Shown: piece by piece, positions 57,388 through 64,000 of the stretch | Position numbering within the stretch: the stretch's first letter is position 1 | Layout of the letters: each line of letters starts with the position of its first letter | Source of the DNA: Neptuniibacter sp. CAU 1671 | Lineage (GTDB): Bacteria > Pseudomonadota > Gammaproteobacteria > Pseudomonadales > Balneatricaceae | Assembly (NCBI RefSeq): GCF_029222905.1 | Contig: NZ_JARHUE010000004.1 | Location: 222,433-286,432 of the forward strand | DNA: 64,000 nt | Direction: 5' to 3' | Notes under the pieces: generated by a model | The model's input: only the letters and a program-made list of their open reading frames with translations | Databases searched by the model: none | Told to the model about the DNA's origin: nothing | Program-made: the position numbers and the translations under genes

Positions 57388-58357
57388 ACCCCTTCAGATC
57401 ACCGGCGACTTCGCGTTGCAGTTGCCGGTATTCCAACATCCGGATCAGCCCCCGCTCTCTGCTTTTGAATTTCTGCAATCACGTCTGGCCAGTGGGCATA
57501 GGGAACAGTTGCCTGCCTGGTTTGCTGAGCAGCGCATCTGGCTGAACCAGCAGGCAGTTAAACCTGAGCAAACAATCGAACAGGGTCAGCAAATCTGTCT
57601 GATGATACCGGATCACTGGGAGGAACCTGTCGATACCCACTGGCAACCAATCTGGGAAAATGATGAGTTGATGGTGGTGTATAAACCCGCCACCCTGCCT
57701 GTCAGTCGCACCACGCGTAATCTTTACAACACGCTGATCTCACGGGTCCGCAGAGAAACAGTCTGGTCAGATGCACGGCTGATGCACAGACTTGATACCG
57801 AAACAGACGGCCTGATCCTGCTGGCAAAAAATCAGACTGCCGACCGAAAATGGAAACCCATACTCTCTGACCTGATTATCAGTAAACGTTATCATGCCCG
57901 GGTGTATGGCAGACCGGAGTGGCAGACTCGAGCCTGTACTCTGGCGCTGGCGACCCGCCCTGAGAGTAAAATCCGCTCACAGATGCATATCGCTGACAGC
58001 GATGAACCCGGCGCAAAACACTGCATCAGTCGGTTTCAACTGCTTGAATCTGATCAGGCGTTTTCGTTAATAGAGTGCACACTCGCAACCGGTCGGCGTC
58101 ATCAGCTCAGAGCACACCTGGCAAATCTGGGTCATCCCATTGTCGGGGACAAAATATATGCCCATCAGGGCCGGTTTTATCTGAAACGACTGACAGAAGA
58201 GCTGAATGCAGAAGATTTTAAGATACTGGGTGGTGAGCACCACCAGCTAACAGCCAGCCATCTCAGCCTCAGGCTGAACGGGCAGGATCCGGCCACTGAA
58301 ATTAACCTGCCGGATCGACTCAACAACACGCTGAACAGTTTTTACTCAGCCGTTTAG
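57380..58357 (+). CDS. RluA-family pseudouridine synthase
   Basis: Predicted 325-residue RNA pseudouridine synthase. The catalytic RLDTETDGLILLAK motif (HRLDTETDG) is near residues 137-145, and RHQLRAHLANLGHPIVGDKIY is present. An N-terminal S4-like region appears degenerate. It resembles RluA/TruC relatives, but the exact target cannot be told. It starts with GTG inside the end of darP. Converges on the PAS-GGDEF gene, 3 bases apart. Confidence 0.9.
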   Translation: MPKPLQITGDFALQLPVFQHPDQPPLSAFEFLQSRLASGHREQLPAWFAEQRIWLNQQAVKPEQTIEQGQQICLMIPDHWEEPVDTHWQPIWENDELMVVYKPATLPVSRTTRNLYNTLISRVRRETVWSDARLMHRLDTETDGLILLAKNQTADRKWKPILSDLIISKRYHARVYGRPEWQTRACTLALATRPESKIRSQMHIADSDEPGAKHCISRFQLLESDQAFSLIECTLATGRRHQLRAHLANLGHPIVGDKIYAHQGRFYLKRLTEELNAEDFKILGGEHHQLTASHLSLRLNGQDPATEINLPDRLNNTLNSFYSAV

Positions 58358-58360
58358 CGT

Positions 58361-59305
58361 TCATTCCTCGGTGGTTTCAATCCGGTCACGGCCCGCCTGC
58401 TTGGCCCGATAAAGCAGAAAATCCACCTTATCAACAAAACGGATCGCCTCATCCGATACGGTGGGCACAATGGTACTCACGCCCAGACTGACTGTGATCA
58501 CATGACTGACATCCGAGGCCCGGTGCGGTATCTGTTGCTGATGAATTTCTGCGCGACAACGTTCAGCCACAGCCAGCGCCGCCTGCTGATCAGTTTCCCG
58601 CAAAATAAGTGCAAACTCCTCTCCCCCGAAGCGGGCGATAAAATCCGAACTCCTGCGCGCGGCTTTCTGCAATGTCTGCGCAACCCGTTGCAGGCACTCA
58701 TCACCCTGCACATGACCATAGTGATCGTTGTATTGTTTGAAGCAGTCGATATCCAGCATGATCAGCGAGAGCGGCTGGCGTTTTTCGAGGGCATGGGCCC
58801 ATTCCAGCTCCAGCACTGAATCAAACATGCGCCGGTTGGCTATGCCGGTCAGCGGATCTTTATACGACAGCTCCTCCAGCTCCTGTTGCAGCTGAAGCAA
58901 GCGCTGCTCGGTCTGTTTGCGCTCAGTGATATCAAACATAAAACCGATCAGGGCAACGGTCTCCCCTGTCTCATCGCGCACCACATGCACGACATCACGA
59001 ATCCAGACATACTCACCACTCTTGGTCAGAGCGCGATAATCCGCTTCATGGTCGCTGCCCGCTTTTGACTGGGACACGCAGAAATCAACGATATGCTCCC
59101 GGTCTTCCGGATGCATGCGTGCTGCCCAGTCATTAATACCCTTCCAGCTATCACGCTCCCAGCCCAGCAGCGTTTCTATCTGAGGCCCGATATAACTGAA
59201 CTCCAGGGTCTCCCAATCAATTTTCCAGGGAATTGCTTTGGTGGATTCCAGCAGGGTTTTGTAAACCTCGCTGTCGGTTTCCATTTCAATTGAGGGCTTT
59301 GTCAT
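58361..59305 (-). CDS. PAS-GGDEF diguanylate cyclase
   Basis: Predicted 314-residue soluble protein with a PAS/PAC domain (about residues 15-130, ending LIGFMFDITERKQTE), a short coiled linker and a GGDEF domain (about 145-310) with LDIDCFKQYNDHYGH and intact RFGGEEFAL. It should make c-di-GMP in answer to an unknown PAS signal. The ATG at 59305 has AGGA 9 bases upstream; the earlier start at 59401 would include transposase-remnant sequence. Confidence 0.93.
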   Translation of the reverse strand: MTKPSIEMETDSEVYKTLLESTKAIPWKIDWETLEFSYIGPQIETLLGWERDSWKGINDWAARMHPEDREHIVDFCVSQSKAGSDHEADYRALTKSGEYVWIRDVVHVVRDETGETVALIGFMFDITERKQTEQRLLQLQQELEELSYKDPLTGIANRRMFDSVLELEWAHALEKRQPLSLIMLDIDCFKQYNDHYGHVQGDECLQRVAQTLQKAARRSSDFIARFGGEEFALILRETDQQAALAVAERCRAEIHQQQIPHRASDVSHVITVSLGVSTIVPTVSDEAIRFVDKVDFLLYRAKQAGRDRIETTEE

Positions 59306-59427
59306 ATACAACGATCCTAGTTGCAAACACTGATGACAGAAACTGCTGAGTATACGGCATTTTCTACTCGCGTATGCAGCAGAGAAAGCCGTACTTGCCA
59401 AAACCGACGGCCAGCGTCAGGCAGGTA

Positions 59428-59550
59428 TTTGAGCCAGGATAAATAAGCCTTGAAAGCCCACTCACTACCGAAGCAGACCTGACGGTTGTTGCCCTGTTGT
59501 ATAACATGCTGAGATATTCCTGCCGGTGTATATCGAGCCTTTCTGGCCAT
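59428..59550 (-). pseudogene. REP-associated (IS200-like) transposase fragment
   Basis: The first about 41 codons match the start of REP-associated tyrosine transposases (MARKARYTPAGISQHVIQ, NNRQVCFGSEWAFKAYLSWLK). The frame then runs into unrelated residues and ends, with no HUH/tyrosine catalytic region. It is a decayed fragment just upstream of the PAS-GGDEF gene. Confidence 0.8.
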
Positions 59551-59590
59551 AACTACCTCACATCCTTGTGAAATTTAGATTATGGAATAG

Positions 59591-59615
59591 ATAAATTTGC
59601 TCTGACCCCATTTAT
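59591..59615 (-). mobile_element. Conserved leader motif of REP-type transposase
   Basis: On the reverse strand an ATAAATGGGGTCAGAGCAAA core lies 41 bases upstream of the transposase fragment. This GGGGTCAGAG-type stretch commonly precedes such transposase genes in gammaproteobacteria. Confidence 0.6.
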
Positions 59616-59693
59616 CCCCTTGTTTCAAACACGAAAACATTGATCTCTGTTCGATCTTTGATTACTGGATATTAAATTCCACATAATAATTAG

Positions 59694-59709
59694 GTATTTA
59701 TTAAAATAC
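59694..59709. promoter_or_regulatory. Inverted repeat upstream of GGDEF-EAL gene
   Basis: GTATTT-ATTA-AAATAC is a perfect six-pair dyad in the AT-rich stretch 50 bases before the predicted start. It may be an operator; no factor is recognised. Confidence 0.35.
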
Positions 59710-59760
59710 TGTGCTATTTTTCCTGCTCCTGATGTGTACAAGGTTTTAAATTCAAACAGG

Positions 59761-62370
59761 ATGCAAGCTCAAGCCGGTACTATAAAAGCCTTTCTTCTGC
59801 GCTGGATTCTGCTGTTTTCGGCGCTGGGTTTTGTTGTTATTTTTCTGATAGCCAGCCAGGCCTACACCAGCAGTATCCGCAAGAATGCCAGCGAGGCCGC
59901 TGAACGGATGGCGCGTCAGACTTTCAATTCCATGTACCTGGTAATGAGTCAGGGATGGAACCGGCAGCAGTTGCAAAGTTTCCTTGACCAGATGGAGCAG
60001 AACAACGCCGATTCTGATATCCGCATCAACTTGTATCGCGGCGAACGGGTTAACCAGCGTTTCGGCTTCATTGGGCCGCAATCCGCCGACAGTGAAATAA
60101 GACGGGCTTTTTCCAGTGGTCAGTCTAGTTCCCGGATCACCGAAGGCAGCAGCCGCTTCCTTTATCCTCTGCAGGCACAAGCAACCTGCCTTCAATGCCA
60201 TACCAATGCAGATGAAGGTGAGGTATTAGGCGTCATTGAGGTACAACAGAACCTGGACGCCAGTGTCGGCCATGCGCAAATCAATCTGGGCTATTACCTG
60301 TCACTAATCGCTCCCCTGCCCCTGTTGTTCGGTTTTCTGGCCGTAACCATCCTTACCCGCCGGATCGACCGTTCCATTCATCAGTTGACTGAAAGCATCG
60401 CCCATGTGGAGTCAATCTCGGACCTGGAACTGTTACAGCAAGAGCGGCAGAAACTCGGCTTTGCCGAACTCACCCTGATCCACCGGCAGGTCGGATCGCT
60501 GGCCAGTAAACTGCGTGATATTGCGGTAGACAAAGAGCTGCTGGAGTTTGAAATCCGCCTGCTGGAGAAGTTTGTAATCACCTCCGAGGTGGTACGCGAT
60601 TGGCGGGAGTATGTCAGCGAGCTGCTAATGGATATCAACCAGGTCATTGTGGCGCATACCATGTTTTCCATCTTCAAGGTGGATGACGAGCTGTTTGATC
60701 TGGAGATTTTCTGGCTCAGCCCGCCCACTGACCGCACCCAGAACTCCATGGAAAAAGCGGTGCTGAATCGCTTACAGGAGCAAGACAATGTGCTGTATGG
60801 CAACGGCATCCAGATCCGGCACAATGTAGCGAACCGAAGTGGCGGCCTGATTGATCTGGACCAGAATCGAATCGAACTGCAGTGCAAATCTCTGCTGGTG
60901 GAAACACCCAAGATCGGCGGTATTGTCGGTATCGGCGTACAGTCCGATATCATCCAGGATCAGACCAAGGTGCTGGTATTGGAGAGCATTCTCTCCACCC
61001 TGCTCAACGTGGTCGGTTCGGTACGGGCAATCTACAAATACACCCGCGATCTGGAATATTATGCCACCCGCGACCCCCTTACCCACCTGTATAACCAGCG
61101 GATGTTCTGGGAACTGCTGGAGTATGAGCTTGACCGGGGTATGCGGCACGATTACCCAGTCGCCATCCTGCTGATCGATCTGGATAACTTCAAGGCTATC
61201 AACGATGGTTACGGCCACAGCTGGGGTGACCGGCTGCTGGAAAACTTCGCGCGCACGCTGGAAACCAGTTTCACTCAAGGCGATGTCGTAGCCCGTTACG
61301 GTGGCGATGAATTTGTCGTTATGTTGCCGGATTGCGACCAGGAAAAGGCCGAAGCCACTGCCCTGCGCCTACTCAGTGCTATCCGTGCTTTCTCACTTCC
61401 TTATACTCATGGCAGCCCGCTGAAAATTACCGCGTCCATCGGCATCGGCATCTTCCCCGACCATGCCCAGAATAAAAAAGACCTGTTCATGTTCGTCGAC
61501 AACATGATGTACCGGGCCAAGCGTCAGGGGCGCGATCGCCTGTGTGCACCGGACGAACACGACCTGCTGGATATCTTCAAAGACATGCATGAGAAAACCC
61601 GGCTGGTACAGCATGCCATTGAGCAGCACAAACTGGTGCCGGTATTCCAGCCGATCCAAAGCACGTCCACCGGTGAGATCAAGGCGGTTGAGGTGCTGAG
61701 CCGAATTGAACTGCCGGATAATGAACTGATGCACGCCTCGGAGTTCATCGAGATTGCCGAATCCATGGACCTGATTCATACCCTGGATGAGATCGTCATG
61801 GAGAAAACCTTCCAGATCGTGCAGAAGGTAGGTTACCAGGGGCTGCTGTTTATCAATATGTCGCCCAAGGCTGTAGTGGTTAAGGACTTTATTCCGTGCA
61901 TTAAATCCCTGACGGAGCGTTATGGCATTGAGGCTCAGCAGATTGTGTTCGAGATTACCGAGCGGGATACTGTGAAAAGTATTACCGTGCTGGAGCAGTT
62001 TGTCGCCAAACTGCGCGGCGAAGGCTTCAAACTGGCCATTGATGATTTCGGCTCCGGTTTTTCATCATTCCATTACCTCAAACACCTGCCGATCGACTAT
62101 GTGAAGATTGAGGGTGAGTTTATCGCCAACATGGTGCACGACAGCAAGGATATGGCGCTGGTCAACAGTATTGCCAAACTCTCTCAGGAGCTTGGACTGG
62201 AAACCATTGCCGAATTTGTTGAAAGTGCCGAGGTGCTGGCCATGGTACGTGCCGCCAATATCTCTTATGCCCAGGGTTACCATATCGGACGACCGACACC
62301 GGATCTGGCAGGCATTCTGGGCAAGGCTCCGTTAGCCCTATCAGAACAGCGGCCGGATCTCAGCCACTAA
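59761..62370 (+). CDS. GGDEF-EAL protein with periplasmic CxxCH haem motif
   Basis: Predicted 869-residue inner-membrane c-di-GMP protein. Two membrane segments (about 12-32 and 190-213) flank a periplasmic sensor with a c-type haem motif CLQCH at 143-147 in ATCLQCHTNADEG. A HAMP-like/GAF-like stretch leads to GGDEF (RYGGDEF intact; no RxxD I-site at the usual place) and EAL (EVLSR, NMS, EITE, DDFGSG, VKIEG, YAQGYHIGRP present). Both domains may be active. A redox, NO or O2 signal is inferred. The ATG at 59761 is chosen over GTG 59734. Confidence 0.92.
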   Translation: MQAQAGTIKAFLLRWILLFSALGFVVIFLIASQAYTSSIRKNASEAAERMARQTFNSMYLVMSQGWNRQQLQSFLDQMEQNNADSDIRINLYRGERVNQRFGFIGPQSADSEIRRAFSSGQSSSRITEGSSRFLYPLQAQATCLQCHTNADEGEVLGVIEVQQNLDASVGHAQINLGYYLSLIAPLPLLFGFLAVTILTRRIDRSIHQLTESIAHVESISDLELLQQERQKLGFAELTLIHRQVGSLASKLRDIAVDKELLEFEIRLLEKFVITSEVVRDWREYVSELLMDINQVIVAHTMFSIFKVDDELFDLEIFWLSPPTDRTQNSMEKAVLNRLQEQDNVLYGNGIQIRHNVANRSGGLIDLDQNRIELQCKSLLVETPKIGGIVGIGVQSDIIQDQTKVLVLESILSTLLNVVGSVRAIYKYTRDLEYYATRDPLTHLYNQRMFWELLEYELDRGMRHDYPVAILLIDLDNFKAINDGYGHSWGDRLLENFARTLETSFTQGDVVARYGGDEFVVMLPDCDQEKAEATALRLLSAIRAFSLPYTHGSPLKITASIGIGIFPDHAQNKKDLFMFVDNMMYRAKRQGRDRLCAPDEHDLLDIFKDMHEKTRLVQHAIEQHKLVPVFQPIQSTSTGEIKAVEVLSRIELPDNELMHASEFIEIAESMDLIHTLDEIVMEKTFQIVQKVGYQGLLFINMSPKAVVVKDFIPCIKSLTERYGIEAQQIVFEITERDTVKSITVLEQFVAKLRGEGFKLAIDDFGSGFSSFHYLKHLPIDYVKIEGEFIANMVHDSKDMALVNSIAKLSQELGLETIAEFVESAEVLAMVRAANISYAQGYHIGRPTPDLAGILGKAPLALSEQRPDLSH

Positions 62371-62371
62371 G

Positions 62372-62635
62372 TCATCCGCCCTGCATCAGGGCCATGTCGG
62401 TATTGATCCGCTTCAACCCTGCCTCACGCAGTGGGCCTGCCAGTTTACTGAGCTGTGAACCGTTGGTGGTCAGGGGCGGCTCTTCCAGTGACAACACCCC
62501 GGCACGGGGCAGAAACTGCATATCCTCTGCCATGCAATACACACAGCGGAAATCGCAGCGGTCGGTGACCGACATACGGATATAGTCGATTTTTCTCCCC
62601 AGACCATCGATCAGGCCCTGTTGCGGTTGTGTCAT
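62372..62635 (-). pseudogene. moaA fossil with internal deletion
   Basis: An 87-codon remnant of molybdenum-cofactor GTP cyclase MoaA. The start is well kept: [20 protein letters not shown] with the radical-SAM cysteines C27, C31, C34 and [19 protein letters not shown]. Near codon 53 it jumps directly to [20 protein letters not shown], skipping roughly 50-60 residues, then ends in foreign residues. It cannot be a working enzyme; an intact moaA elsewhere is assumed. Confidence 0.8.
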
Positions 62636-62924
62636 CGCTACCATCCTCGATTATAGATTCATCGGTTATCGCAATCCGGTTGCTGGGGTACCTATACCTA
62701 TCAGGTGGTAGTCGAAGAGGGTTTGGGGAGTAAAATTGAACTGGCTCAACGCCTGATAGTGGCTTTAGTTAGCGTATAGAACCGGCGGTACTGGCGACAA
62801 TGGCAGCAACGACCACCGGGAGCATCAAAGCCGTCAGCCAATAATGATGGCAGGATAATGGGCGATGCTTTATTGTTGAAGAAATGATTAAAAACTTATT
62901 AAAAACCTCTCTAAAGCACGCTGC

Positions 62925-63251
62925 ATGACACTGACTCAGGACAAAAAAATCACCGTGATCTTTCGTATTGAACCCGGCTGTCTGGGGCCTGATGGAAGAT
63001 CTCATGTGGCCGCCTTCTGCCAACTTGCCAGCAACCAACTGGCAGAAAGCGCCCCCGAATTCATGAACTGGCGGATAGAGCCCCGCCTCGACAAGACGCT
63101 ACCAGAGCTGGCCTATGCGTTACAAAGCCGCCCCCTGTCCCGCGAACATGCCACCCGTTATTTTGCCTACTTTGGCGAGCAGATTGATCACTTCGAAGTC
63201 GATTTACTTAACCGCCTGCCGGACCTGATTGACCAGTACTTCGGCCGCTGA
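62925..63251 (+). CDS. Conserved hypothetical protein
   Basis: Predicted 108-residue soluble protein, not recognised. It begins ITVIFRIEPGCLGPDG with conserved-looking CLGPDG and a histidine, followed by W/R/D-rich helices and a YFAYFGEQIDHFEVDLLNRL region. Codon use is normal for the window and ORF boundaries are clear. The 289 bases before it (62636-62924) hold no supported gene. Function unknown. Confidence 0.65.
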   Translation: MTLTQDKKITVIFRIEPGCLGPDGRSHVAAFCQLASNQLAESAPEFMNWRIEPRLDKTLPELAYALQSRPLSREHATRYFAYFGEQIDHFEVDLLNRLPDLIDQYFGR

Positions 63252-63266
63252 TCCGGGCAGTGAGCC

Positions 63267-63758
63267 TTAACGCTCAGCGGCGGGTTTCATCAACAGGCCG
63301 TTCTCTATCGGCACATAACGGGATGCAGCCTTAATCAGTGAGGCGGCGGTAAGCCCCGGCACACCATAAACTTCCGTGCGGATGGCAAACTCGTTTGCTA
63401 ATTTTTCCAGCAGCAGATCAAAGTCCCCATCACCACTGACCAGCACAACCACACTCGAGTCTTTGGCCGCATCAAGCGCGTCAATCGTGATGCCAACATC
63501 CCAGTCACACTTCGAAGAACCATCCGCCCGTTGAATATAGGGCTTTAACTTCACCTCAAAACCAATCGCCCTGAGGATGTTCTGGAACTGACGCTGTTGC
63601 TGATCACCCCGCTCACTGGAATAGGCGATGGCCCTGACTACCTCCCGGTTGGCGGTAACCTGGCGCCAGAACGCGTTATAGTCAAAACCACAACGGTACA
63701 TCTGCTTGGTTGTGTAATAGATGTTCTGGGCATCGACCAGAATGGTGACTTTTTCCAT
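63267..63758 (-). CDS. NYN-domain (PIN-like) ribonuclease-type protein
   Basis: Predicted 163-residue NYN protein of the LabA/TIGR00288 kind, a PIN-like fold. The acidic set ILVDAQN (D9), the central CDWDVGITIDALD and VLVSGDGDFDLLLEKL matches metal-dependent nuclease folds. The ATG at 63758 is preferred to a GTG at 63776 that abuts its own site. Target RNA unknown. It converges on the conserved hypothetical gene. Confidence 0.88.
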   Translation of the reverse strand: MEKVTILVDAQNIYYTTKQMYRCGFDYNAFWRQVTANREVVRAIAYSSERGDQQQRQFQNILRAIGFEVKLKPYIQRADGSSKCDWDVGITIDALDAAKDSSVVVLVSGDGDFDLLLEKLANEFAIRTEVYGVPGLTAASLIKAASRYVPIENGLLMKPAAER

Positions 63759-63918
63759 AAGGGTTAATCTATCCACCTTTCAAATACAAAAACGCCGCCA
63801 TCTGCAGCTCGGAACACACGGGCGACCGGCATGAGTATTCTGACCTACCCTCAGCAAATCACAACCGGCCAATCGTGGTTATACTCATTACATGAAGCCA
63901 GTTGCCGAGGAGAGCGCC

Positions 63919-64000
63919 ATGCAGTGGGTTGCACACCGGGGCTACCCGCAACGATACCCTGAAAATTCACTAATCGGGTTTGAGGTAGCGCTTGGTTCCG
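63919..64000 (+). CDS. Glycerophosphodiester phosphodiesterase, partial
   Basis: The window ends 27 codons into a GDPD-family gene: MQWVAHRGYPQRYPENSLIG shows the HRG and ENS catalytic-motif starts. GAGGAG precedes the ATG. A possible TATACT -10 is at 63880-63885. The rest is outside the window. Confidence 0.8.
   Translation, partial: MQWVAHRGYPQRYPENSLIGFEVALGS

Noticed and set aside
62769-63038. An 89-codon leftward ORF before and within the 108-residue gene
   Set aside because: Half of it is antisense to a better-supported ORF, and it has no ribosome-binding site.

Overview
The window is a chromosomal segment of a free-living, probably marine gammaproteobacterium. Gene content and order resemble Oceanospirillales/Pseudomonadales relatives: an algW-type protease beside hisD-hisG-murA-ibaG-mla-yrbG-kdsD-kdsC-lptCAB-rpoN-hpf-ptsN-rapZ-ptsO-mgtE, plus groESL, a class II DAHP synthase and class I fumarase. 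The genus cannot be fixed from sequence alone. No rRNA, tRNA, CRISPR array or intact insertion sequence was seen. Coding density is high, with many 1-11 nt start/stop overlaps.

Left third (1-20.6 kb): grxD; the arginine pair argD-argF behind a terminator-like leader hairpin; metR; class II aroG with yqcC and a DUF3549 gene; a reverse-strand pair encoding a DnaT-like protein and a lambda-P-like replication protein; a CBS protein; purU; phhB; a compact operon of type 2 thymidine/AMP-phosphorylase-like protein, archaeal-type PRPP synthetase homologue and AlkB-like dioxygenase; a MioC/YqcA flavodoxin; a small conserved protein; cytochrome c; fumarase; MenA-like prenyltransferase; tRNA hydroxylation protein TrhP; RNA ligase-like ThpR; and a coiled-coil membrane protein.

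Middle (20.6-40.8 kb): groESL with a sigma-32-like promoter; fxsA; an isolated, codon-optimised SDR; ampG; yajQ; panE; a cobalamin adenosyltransferase; a cysteine-rich secreted protein; an HDOD signalling protein; nnrS under a clear NsrR operator; acuI divergent from a FadR-type GntR regulator with twin operators; zapG; a NIF3 protein; an algW/degS protease. A more AT-rich polysaccharide block follows (glycosyltransferase, pyruvyl transferase, nitroreductase-like protein, O-antigen-ligase-like protein), sitting where related genomes carry hisC.

Right third (40.8-64 kb): conserved envelope and nitrogen-PTS genes. hisD-hisG-murA-ibaG and mlaFEDCB run leftward; yrbG through mgtE, darP and an RluA-type pseudouridine synthase run rightward. 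The KDO/LPS-export genes (kdsD, kdsC, lptC, lptA, lptB) are chained to rpoN, hpf, ptsN, rapZ and ptsO. The far end is a plastic signalling region: a PAS-GGDEF cyclase, a REP-associated transposase remnant, a GGDEF-EAL protein with a periplasmic CxxCH haem motif, a moaA fossil with an internal deletion, a conserved hypothetical, a NYN-domain protein and the start of a glycerophosphodiester phosphodiesterase gene.

The most interesting points are the DnaT/lambda-P-like pair with out-of-frame overlap, the phosphorylase-PRPP synthetase-AlkB operon, the polysaccharide block replacing hisC, the haem-motif GGDEF-EAL sensor, and the readable NsrR and FadR-type operators.
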